Source: Escallonia rubra (Eukaryota > Streptophyta > Magnoliopsida > Escalloniales > Escalloniaceae). Taken from it: a DNA stretch of 64,000 nt. The notes below the pieces were generated by a model that saw nothing but the letters and a program-made list of their open reading frames with translations, was not told the origin of the DNA and ran no database searches. This document shows positions 34,058 to 42,899 of this stretch, one piece after another; position 1 is the first letter of the stretch, and every line of letters starts with the position of its first letter. The stretch covers positions 79,091 to 143,090 of the forward strand of contig JAVXUO010000204.1 of assembly GCA_033065855.1 (NCBI GenBank), read 5' to 3'. A program made the translations under genes and the position numbers.

Positions 34058-34431
34058 GCAAGACCGAGGGGGCCCCTGCACCTCTGATTGTTTTCATTCA
34101 TTCACTAGATCTTGCTCATGCTCGGGATTGTTTCTTTTTATTGCTTAGGACTCTACGGCTTTATACAGCCTAGTAGTCTTTAGTTTATTTTTTCAGAATC
34201 GGCTCTACGACTTCGTGCAGCCTAGCAGCCCAAAGTTTCTTTTCCATTAATGTATCCTCATTCATTAGAAATGGAAAGATATTTTGTTATTATTTACTTT
34301 GCAAAGCAAGAATGCCAAAATAGAACTTCAAAGAGTCAAAGATCTTACACACTAAAAGTCCTGAAGCAGCAAAATAAAAATCAAAAGATGCTACAAGGAC
34401 TAAAATCTAGTAGACAAAGCAAAAGCCTATT
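34058..34431. other. Spacer between pol and the antisense gene
   Basis: A 374-bp junction where the sense pol and the antisense gene converge. Two imperfect copies of 'ctctacg(g/a)ctt...cagcctag(t/c)ag' lie near 34150-34183 and 34203-34236. On the minus strand AATAAA (34184-34189) could serve as a poly(A) signal for the antisense gene. Confidence 0.6.
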
Positions 34432-36543
34432 CTAATCATCCTGCTCCGCAACGTCTCTGGGTACTTCTACCTCTTGGGAGTGACCTCCAGCCTGAGGCAA
34501 TGGCGGCCTTGAAGCAGTCACAGACGCTGACCCCAAAGCACCTACACTGCGACTCGCAGAGGGACTGGTGAGCGCGCGAGAACTGGCAGCTTTCTTGCGT
34601 TCAAGCTCTTCGGCCCGACGCTCGATCTCTGAAGTAACCTCTCGGGCGAACTTGTGCTCGTAAATACTCAGGTCAAGCTCAGGATGATCCTTGCAGACAT
34701 CATCCTTGCATTCATTATAGCCATGCACAAGCGCCCCTTTGGAGTCACGAAGACGCTGATCTAAGAAAACCTTAGACCTCTTAAACAGTTGCACAGCTTG
34801 AAACCCCGCCGTGGACTTCTCGACCTCCAAATCCGCGATTCGAGTAGTCTGCCAGGCATTAGACAGTTCCAGACGCTCAACCTTCTTGCTTAAGTCTTCA
34901 ACTTTCTTCTCTGCCTCCCTGCGGAAGTTGTTCTCAATCATCACATTCTTCTTCTCCTCATCCAAAACCTTATCTGCAGCAATCACCTTCTCGGCGCCGA
35001 TCTGCACTTGCGCCATAGCCTATACAACAAAGAGTTAGAATGAAATAACAAAACTCTCAAAAAAGAAGGAAGAGAATAAGAAGTAAACCTGCGACATTAG
35101 CTGGACCATCCCATTGGCCGTCTCCGTGACGCCATAGCCTGAAAGCGTCTTCCTATCCATGGGAATAATTGCGTGGCTAGACCAATCCCATGCCGTGCGA
35201 GGAGACTTAAACACGGACTCATCAATGGACACTCCCCAGGCAGGACGATGCGGAGTATCAGGACGATGCGGAGTATCAGGACGAACAGAAGATGACGTAG
35301 CTCTGCTCCCAGCCTTACTAGAGACCTTTCGTTTCTTGAAAGTCTCCTTGCCCTTGTCCACTGAACTCAAGCCCAAGACAAAGTATTCGGTTTGAGTATC
35401 CGTCGCCTTCGGCTGACCCCCAGAAACCAAAGCACCAAAGTCCAAGTCTTGCATCTCCTCCTCCTCGACTCCATGAATCGAAGCTAGCTCATCAGGGATT
35501 ATATCCCCCAAAACTCCTTGGGTGTTGAACAATGGTTGATCTCATTGCGCTTGTGACGACATGTTTTCTGCACATAAAACACAAGTAAGATTACCATTCA
35601 TGATTAGACAAACTTAAGGTTTGGTAAGAGCTTTACCAGGATCATTTTCGCCCTCTTCCTCTTCCTCTTCCTCTTCATCTTCCTCGTCAACAAGATCTTG
35701 GGGCTCAAGAGGGTAGATGATACCGCACTCGCGGAGCTGATCATTACTCAAAGGATACCTGGACTCTAAAGGCTCGGCCCCCTTAAGCTTCCCAATGTGT
35801 TCAAGGTCAGTCTCCGTTAGATCCGTTTCTTTTAATTTGTTACAGGCTTTAGTCTCGCACTCAGGGAGCCATACACTATTGACTTCCCTCCTTTGAGACT
35901 TAGGCAATCTAACAAACAAATATCTTTCCTTCCAATGGTGATTTGATGACGGTGGATGCGGAAATAGGTTGGCTTCGGCCTTCGAGCGCCGACTCAAAAA
36001 GTGCCAACCTACCTGCTTAGTTATCGCACAGATAGTAAAAAACCATCTGAACACACGAACCCTAGGGTTTAAACCTAGCTTATGGCACTGATAGATAAAG
36101 AAACTCATGAAGGGCCATGCATGAGGAGAAAATTGGCCGGGTGCAAGGCCGTAGACTTTCAAAACTCTGATGAAGAAAGGATGAAGGGGAACCCTAAAAC
36201 CATTGATGAACATATCCCAATAAACTCCAATCTCGTCTAGTGTAGTCATGTTGGCCGATTCATTCTCATCGGGGAGCCTGAGTTTTATAGTCGGCGGAAT
36301 TTCGCAGCGCTCACGGAGAAGTTTCAAATCGTAACTGCTTAGCCTATTTCTAAAAGTGTGCGCGTCAAAGGGCTTAGGATACTGAGCACTCTCCCTTAAA
36401 ACTTCCCTAGCAGGGATCCCTCTTGACTCTTGAAAAGGAACTAAGGGAACTCCGGTTTCTAAAAATAAAGGATCAAAGGTAGGCTCTATCCTTACGCCTT
36501 GAACATTAGGCTCAGAAACACTTTCTTCATCCAAGTTGGACAT
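34432..36543 (-). CDS. Antisense spliced gene of the Tat element (PF04195-like, 'putative gypsy type transposon' family)
   Basis: A minus-strand gene with three exons: 36543-35637, 35567-35089 and 35019-34432. Both introns are 69 bp with GT...AG ends (GTAAAG...CAG and GTTTAC...TAG), and phases match (1 and 0). Spliced length is 1974 nt, 658 codons. Exon 1 holds a domain with HPFFIRVLKVYGLAPGQFSPHAW, FRWFFTI and GWHFLSRR, typical of plant proteins annotated as putative gypsy-type transposon, and ends in an acidic run. Exon 2 is Ser/Lys-rich with an 18-bp duplication (RPDTPHRPDTPHRP). Exon 3 is a Lys/Glu coiled coil. A TGA at 35544-35542 is the only break, one C-to-T step from CGA. Function is unknown; antisense ORFs here are known in Tat elements. 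Confidence 0.82.
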
Positions 36544-36730
36544 AATTTCAGATCAAAACAAGAGATTTCAAAAGAAAATTTGAAAACAAGTTTAAAGCTT
36601 ACTTGAAAGAGAAGAACCTTTGAACACTTTGGAAAATCTCCTTTGAACAAAGCCTCCAAACAACTTCACCCTCTCTCAATAACACTTGAAGAAATGAGAA
36701 GTTATGAAAGGAGTAAAAGGTTTTCCCCCT
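36544..36730 (-). other. 5' untranslated region of the antisense gene
   Basis: No ATG occurs on the minus strand between the TATA box and the start codon at 36543, so the chosen ATG would be the first one met by ribosomes. Confidence 0.6.
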
Positions 36731-36799
36731 TATATAGAAACGAGTGTGTCATCCAACGGGTGAGATCTCGCGACAGTTGGTTTACCCCAGACACGTGGC
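36727..36799 (-). promoter_or_regulatory. Apparent promoter of the antisense gene (G-box plus TATA)
   Basis: On the minus strand CTATATAAG (about 36729-36737) lies about 190 bp upstream of the antisense ATG, and GCCACGTGT (36791-36799) lies about 55 bp further upstream. The latter is a strong G-box/ABRE-type site. Together they look like a compact plant promoter driving transcription toward the integrase end. Confidence 0.6.
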
Positions 36800-36901
36800 A
36801 AGATCCAGTAAAATAACTGGGGGGAAAAATTACCTAATTACCCCACGATTGTGACTACAACATAGCCGAAAGGACGAGCTACTTTGGTCCTAGCCTCTAC
36901 C

Positions 36902-38165
36902 GAGTAGACGAGCTAGTTGCCACGCCTCTATTCGGCCGCGCCGAGTAGACGAGCAGATTGATACGCCTCTACTCGGCAAGACTGAGTAGACGAGCACCAT
37001 GACACGCCTCTACTCGGCAAGGCCGAGTAGACGAGCTAGTTGCCACGCCTTTATTCGACCACACCGAGTAGACGAGCAGATGGATACACCTCTACTCGGC
37101 AAGACCGAGTAGACGAGCACCATAACACGCCTCTACTCGGCAAGGCCGAGTAGACGAGCTAGTTGCCACGCCTCTATTCGGCCACGCCGAGTAGATGAGC
37201 AGATGGATACGCCTCTACTAGGCAAGACCGAGTAGACGAGCACCATAACACGCCTCTACTCGACAAGGCCGAGTAGACGAGCTAGTTGCCACGCCTCTAT
37301 TCAGCCACGCCGAGTAGACGATCAGATGGATATGCCTCTACTCGGTAAGACCGAGTAGATGAGCACCATGACACGCCTCTACTCGGCAAGGCCGAGTAGA
37401 CGAGCTACTTGCCACGCCTCTATTCGGCCACGCCGAGTAGACGAGCAGATGGATATGCCTCTACTCGGCAAGACCGAGTAGACGAGCACCATGACACGCC
37501 TCTACTCGGCAAGGCCGAGTAGACGAGCTAGTTGCCACGCCGAGTAGACGAGCAAATGGATACGCCTCTACCCGGCAAGACCGAGTAGACGAGCATCATG
37601 AGACGCCTCTACTCGGCAAGGTCGAGTAGACGAGCTAATTGCCACGCCTCTATTCGGCCACGCCGAGTAGACGAGCAGATGGATATGCCTCTACTCGGCA
37701 AGACCGAGTAGACGAGCACCATGACACGCCTCTACTCGGCAAGGCCGAGTAGACGAGCTAGTTGCCACGCCTCTATTCGGCCACGCCGAGTAGACGAACA
37801 GATGGATACGCCTCTACTCGGCAAGACCGAGGAGACGAGCACCATGAGACGCCTCTGCTCGGCAAGGCCGAGTAGACAAGCACCTTGAAAGATCTCCACT
37901 CGGCCAAGCCGAGTAGACGATCTAGTTGATATGTCTCCACTCGGCCAAGCCGAGTAGACGATCTAGTTGATATGTCTCCACTCGGCCAAGCCGAGTAGAC
38001 GATCTAATTGGTATGTATCCACTCGGCCAAGCTGAGTAGACGATCTAGTTGATGTCTCCACTCGGCCATGCTGAGTAGACGAGCTAGATGATATTTCTCT
38101 ATTCGGCCAGGCCGAGTAGACGAGCTAGTTGCCTTTCCCTTACTAGACCAAGCCGAGTAGGCGAA
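36902..38165. repeat. 41-bp tandem array with 123-bp higher-order structure
   Basis: About 31 units start with GAGTAGACGA. From 36902 to 37869 three unit types (A: ctagttgcc..., B: agatggata..., C: accatgaca...) alternate A-B-C, so the array repeats every 123 bp at 36902, 37025, 37148, 37271 and 37394. The A unit at 37517 has lost 16 bp. From 37870 to 38154 seven units are of other types not in ABC order. Each unit junction forms a hairpin CTACTCGGC-AAG-GCCGAGTAG. The array lies between the antisense promoter and the 3' LTR. Confidence 0.95.
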
Positions 38166-38221
38166 TTTCTAATGGAAGGAACTGTAGTGATGCTATAATT
38201 CCATATCCTCCGAAAAGAACA
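38166..38221. other. Link between tandem array and polypurine tract
   Basis: Short unique sequence with no feature beyond its position just before the polypurine tract. Confidence 0.5.
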
Positions 38222-38236
38222 TGGAATGGGGGCAAA
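38222..38236 (+). promoter_or_regulatory. Polypurine tract
   Basis: The sequence TGGAATGGGGGCAAA sits directly before the 3' LTR, the place and composition needed to prime plus-strand DNA synthesis. Confidence 0.8.
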
Positions 38237-38670
38237 TGATATGGAAAGAAAATAACATATGAGAGATTGTGACACGTGTCACAATCTGGTACGCTCAAAA
38301 CTGCTACTTCCTTAATGAAGAAGTAGAGAGTAGTAACCCCCACCTTCCCACTTCTTACCCATCATGGCAATAAACCATGCTTAATAGCGGTAACTACCCA
38401 TTAAGAGGAATGACCCCTCATTAGACTGGTAACTCTCGAGTTAAAGGGAGGATAACTAACCACTAAGGAGGGTGGACTCTATAAAAGGGAAAGAAGAAGA
38501 GCAATGTGAGGTAAGTAACTTAATCTGAGTTTACACTAAATCCATCTTAAGCATTTCCTGACTTAAGCATCGGAGATTTCCCGCCGGAAATCTCTCCGGC
38601 GAGTAACCGGTGTTGTCTTTTTGTTGCGCATGTCTATTCATGAATCAGGTTCCGGATTTCATCCACAACA
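38237..38670 (+). mobile_element. 3' LTR of Tat-lineage element (434 bp)
   Basis: Same termini as the 5' LTR, with the 24-bp palindrome at 38264-38287 and TATA at about 38480. By eye it has 8 substitutions plus one indel against the 5' LTR (about 1.8%). It is followed by the GTTAT duplication. Confidence 0.93.
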
Positions 38671-38675
38671 GTTAT
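38671..38675. repeat. 5-bp target-site duplication, right
   Basis: GTTAT, partner of 28056-28060. Confidence 0.9.
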
Positions 38676-40190
38676 CAATGATCTTATTTTACTGTCTTTT
38701 AATTTGCGTAAAAGACAGTTCTCATGGGATTTATAAAAATCTGTGTTCGTTTTATCATATAAAGTCGTTCGCGATTACTTTGTACTCTCAGCCGTTCTTT
38801 GTTCGCGGTCAAAAAGTTACTTTCAAAGATTTTAGTCTCACGTGTCCCTTTTCTATTGGTAAAGTTTTTTTCTAAAAACTTTACGAACCGTACCCTATTC
38901 AGATTTGGGTTCAAATGTGTACCCTCTGACTTCTCTTCGCAAAGCTAACAGCAAATCTCTGTTCACGTTTTTCTATTTACTGTTTCCTTCTTTAACGCAA
39001 TATTGCACATTGGTTTCCAAATATTCTGTACGATCTTTCTTCATCAAAGACCAAGTCTCAGCATTTAATGCATTGTGCACAAGTTTACAGAATATGAGTT
39101 GCCACGTGTCTCTTCGAGTTTGTTTTGATTTTCGTGCCTTTAGTTTTCACCCAAAAACTTCTTTCGATAATATCTCATTCATCCGATCTCCGATTTAGTT
39201 GATTTTTGTTCCGTTGAATTCGTATTTTCGTTCTCTTCAGTTTGAATCTACAATGACTATTTTTGAATTTCGAATGAATATTCGCTATATTTATCATACT
39301 ACTTTGTGGGGGATATTTGTGTTTGAAAGTCACTTTTAATTATCGTGACTTATGTGTGACACGCCGGCTGCGATATTCGACATGGTATGACCATGATTGG
39401 TGATGCTTAATAATAAGCAATTGTGTATGTGACACCTACAAGATTTGGTAAAAATATTTTGATATTCGACTTATTGGTTATGTAACCCCTTTTTAGGTTG
39501 ATTTGTTATTCGTGTTTGAATCGATATTCGACTTATTGGTTATTTAACCTCCTTTTCGGTCGCTTCTGTTATTCGCTTGTAAAATTCGATTGAGTTATCT
39601 GAATTCCTAGTTATTGGTTCTATTTGATAACTCGTATTTGTTATTCGTTTTTGGTAACTCTCTTTTGGTCACCTTAATCATTCGTTTGTGAAATTTGATT
39701 GAGTTATCTAAATTCCTATTTATTGGCTTTATTTGATAACTCTAGTTTCGTATTCGTTCTATGTGTGTAAGATCTTTTACTCGGCAATTCGTGATCACCC
39801 CTTTGTTTTTCATTTCCTTCCCTTTCCAGGCCAAAAGTAGCACGAAGGGAGAGATATTAGTGCAGCGGTGGGAATTGCTCTGGTTTCTGATATTGAGAAT
39901 AGAGCTTATGATTTCTTTAGACGAAATATTGGTTAGTTGATTTATACTCTTTTGGATTCAAATATTTAGTCTAAGAGACTTGTAATAAAGTTTTGAAGTA
40001 TTTTGGAATTAATTTTTTGAAGGGATTGTATATAAGTGTTGGATTATTTTTTTGAGTTAAATATTTGAAATTTAGATAATCATGTTTGCGGTATCCTAGA
40101 TGCTCTGCTCTGCCTTTATAATAGTTATGACATTGATGTGTGGATTTTGGTTTAAGAACGTGTTCGGACCCTCGGGTTCGGGGCGTTACA
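38676..40190 (+). mobile_element. Second part of the interrupted chromovirus-like 5' LTR
   Basis: Continuation of 27415-28060 beyond the nested element. It contains internal direct repeats: 'gatattcgacttattggttat' at about 39461 and 39521, and a block of about 70 bp at about 39585-39650 recurring at 39690-39755. It ends ...CGGGGCGTTACA. Confidence 0.7.
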
Positions 40191-42490
40191 GAATGGTATC
40201 AGAGCTTAGGTTTGAGATTCTGTAGACTCCTAGGCCTAAGATATATGTGATTGGGATTAGACCTTGAAAAGGTGGATTAAGTTTTGAGAATTTATTTCAT
40301 ATTGGAGCATAAGATTGAGTTTTGGGCATATGCTCGGGATTTGGGTCGAGTACGCAATTGTAGAACGCATGTTACTTGCCTTTGGGATTCAAATATTTTT
40401 AAGTGTTAATCAAATAGGATGATTGAAGGACATGACTATGATCTTTTGATGTTTATGAGTTGATTTATCAAGTAGGGTACGGAAAATGTTGTGATTTTAA
40501 GATACAAGTGATATGGCGACAAATATTTTTGTAGTGAATTTGAAAGAAGGTGTTGGCATTACTAGATCTTGATGCCACTTTATTCATTTGTTTCGATATC
40601 ACTTTGTAAGTATCTAAGTGTTAGACCTAGAAACTCGAAACCACAACAATATGTAGTTACCCTTATAGAAAACGTTGTGGTGGCCCCTATGGTTTATAAT
40701 TATTGCCCCATCAGTATCGATGATAGAGATTTGACAGTTGACTTAGTTTTCTGGATATGAAACAGTTCGATATAATTTTGGGTATGGACCGATTTGTTTT
40801 CCAATCATTCCAAGATGGATTGCTTTAGAAAATAGAATGGTTAAAAGATAAGATTATGATCTTATGGTGAGTAGCTCTAACAACTAGTAGCCATAGGTTG
40901 TAAGTGATTGAGAGATACAAGTGATGTGGTAGATTAGAGAATTAAACTTTGGTGGATGCGTGATATATATGTGTGTAATTTTATTTTGGGTACTTTAAGG
41001 TAATACTTTTCTCTGTGATGGATTTGGTAATAGTTTTGAGCTGGTTTGCTTTGAGGCATCAAAGTGTGCAGCGAAAGCATGGTAGTCTTTTGGTGTGATG
41101 CGTAAGTATTTATAGAAATTGGTTATTCATACTGGCTAAGTCAAAGTGGTATACTCCAAAGGTTGTTCGATGTACTTGGTTTTGATTTTGGTATCAAACT
41201 AAAAATAGAGGGGGGAAATATTGATCATTAGGTGATCTCATGGTTTGGTTAGTGAATTGCATAGACATTATGTCGTTGTAATTTTAGTTAAGCCTTAGAT
41301 TTTGAGTTTGTGGCCTTTTGTAGTTGACAAACATGGGTAAGAAGTTTGAGTTTGATGTTGTCTTAAGTAACCGTGTATTTGAATTACTAAGATATTTGTG
41401 GGTTTAGAATTCTGGAATTCATATTTACGGTTTGATTAAGTATTATCATTATTTGAAAGGCTAATGCGTGGCCGGTGCATTGGACGGAAAGCATGCCAAT
41501 ATCTTAGCAACTTTAGTAACAAGCTAATCTCAGTTGTCAGCAAAATGTCATTTAGGGAGCATTGAAATGACTTCATTTGTGGCTTTTTATGAGCGTAGAT
41601 TTGATCAACTAGATACTAGTATATAGTTAAGGTGGTGATGAGAACAGAAGTTAGAACTCAAGGTTTGGATCTCGCAGAGTACAAGTCATATGTGACAATT
41701 ACTCAGTACTTTGGTATACTTAGGCTTGAAGTTAAGCACGTTAATTATTGTTAGGTGGATTGTGCAAAAGCATGGTTTGGTGTATTATCAGAGTAGCGCA
41801 GTAAAAGCGTGATGGGATAGAGACTTATTTCAGTTGTTTTACATGCGTTGAACTTGAGTAGAGTAATTTAGTTCACTACGTTTCATATACTAGATAAGTC
41901 ATAAATACTTCGAGGTTAAAATTTCATTCAAAAGCAGAGGAATGTAATGACTTGTGTTGGAAAGCAGGAAATTATTTTTTATGATAAGGAGCAAGGATTC
42001 GATTGAGATGCTTGTTAACTTGTACATTCGAGAGATTCTTAGATTGCATGGAGTGTCCTTGTCCATTGTGTCAGGCAGAGATCCGAGATTTACTTCACGT
42101 CTTTGGAATAGTTTGCAAGAGGGCATGGGTACAAGATTGAATCTTAGCACAACTTTCTATCCACAGACAGGCGGACAATCTGAACGAACTATTTAGACAT
42201 TAAAGGATATGCTTCGGGCGTGTGTTTTGGATTTTTGAGGTAATTGGGACAGTCATCTATCATTGATTGAATTTGCTTATAATAATAGTTATCATGCTAG
42301 AATTCAGATGGCACCATTCGAGGCTCTCTATGGAAGAAGGTGTCGATCACCTATATGTTGGAGCGAGATTGAGGAAAGGAAATTGATAGGCCCAAAACTT
42401 GTCTGCTTTGGAGTAACTATTACATGTCTCGGCGCTTTGAAGCCATGTTGTTATCATCCCCGTAGATTTTTATGCTAATCAGAGATGTCG
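40191..42490 (+). pseudogene. Degenerate gag-pol of the chromovirus-like element
   Basis: The primer site is at 40194-40205. Scraps of pol follow in order: a protease/RT-linker segment (CPISIDDRDLTVDLVF then QFDIILGMD, about 40700-40785), an RNase H end resembling VADALSRK-HANILATL (about 41465-41515), and integrase core at 41975-42400 with LHGVSLSIVSGRDPRF, TRLNLSTTFYPQTGGQSERT and [12 protein letters not shown]...[15 protein letters not shown]. Stops at about 42194 and 42236 and frameshifts break it. Most of RT is missing or unrecognisable. The integrase signature is that of Ty3/gypsy chromoviruses. Confidence 0.75.
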
Positions 42491-42895
42491 AGTTGTTGCC
42501 TTCTATTGGGTCCCCTCTCTTTCAAATAATGAGTAAGAGTAAATTGTTGTTGGGAGTTTCAAAAGATTAGAGCTTGCTAGTTTTGGAAAATTAGAAGCTC
42601 AGATAAAAAAATGTGCAGCAGTGCTTGTTGTTTTATTAGGGTATTTGTTCATTATCATTAGATTCTTGTTAGGAGGAGTTCTTGCTACGTCGTAAACTTT
42701 CTTGCTGAAATGTGAAGAGGTCGTAAACTTTCCTGCTGAAATGTGAAGAGGTTTTCTGGGCTCAGAAGGCCAAAATAAATTGGTTAGATCAGCGTGATTA
42801 GAATGCAAAACTTTTTTACACTTCTACAATCATTTGATGTAGGTCAAATCAAATCAGCTCTTTGAAGGATAGGACTAGGTCACTGATTTCTAATG
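42491..42895. other. Boundary region between gypsy remnant and LINE
   Basis: A short duplicated phrase, 'cgtaaactttc(t/c)tgctgaaatgtgaagaggt', occurs twice near 42690-42755 with a spacing of about 31 bp. No gene or LTR end is visible. Confidence 0.5.
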
Positions 42896-42899
42896 AAGA

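Larger units (their letters stand above)
28061..38670 (+). mobile_element. Tat-lineage Ty3/gypsy retrotransposon, nested and nearly complete (10.6 kb)
   Basis: Two LTRs, a 5-bp TSD, primer site, gag, protease, RT, two RNase H domains, integrase, an antisense gene, a tandem-repeat 3' region and a polypurine tract are all in place. The extra archaeal-type RNase H after the ordinary one and an antisense ORF between integrase and the 3' LTR are recognised traits of the plant Tat lineage (Ogre, Retand, Grande relatives). Sense proteins are broken by several stops and a frameshift, so this copy is probably not autonomous. It sits inside the LTR of an older element. Confidence 0.93.
27415..42490 (+). 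mobile_element. Degenerate chromovirus-like Ty3/gypsy element, split by a nested Tat element
   Basis: The 5' LTR starts TGTAATACCCCAGAT at 27415 and ends ...GGGGCGTTACA at 40190. It is followed by TGGTATCAGAGC (40194-40205), complementary to the initiator-Met tRNA 3' end, the usual primer site of many Ty3/gypsy and copia elements. Removing the insert at 28061-38675 leaves an LTR of about 2.16 kb. The internal region keeps only scraps of pol. No 3' LTR was found, so the element is truncated, probably near the LINE at 42.9 kb. The long LTR and terminal motifs suggest the Tekay/Del group of chromoviruses. Confidence 0.7.

Noticed and set aside
36902..38165. CRISPR-like regular repeats
   Set aside because: Units are contiguous without unique spacers, lie inside a plant retrotransposon and show higher-order tandem structure.
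38676..39198. Frames just right of the Tat element (84 and 97 aa) as host genes
   Set aside because: They fall within the continuation of the interrupted chromovirus-like LTR and have no motif.
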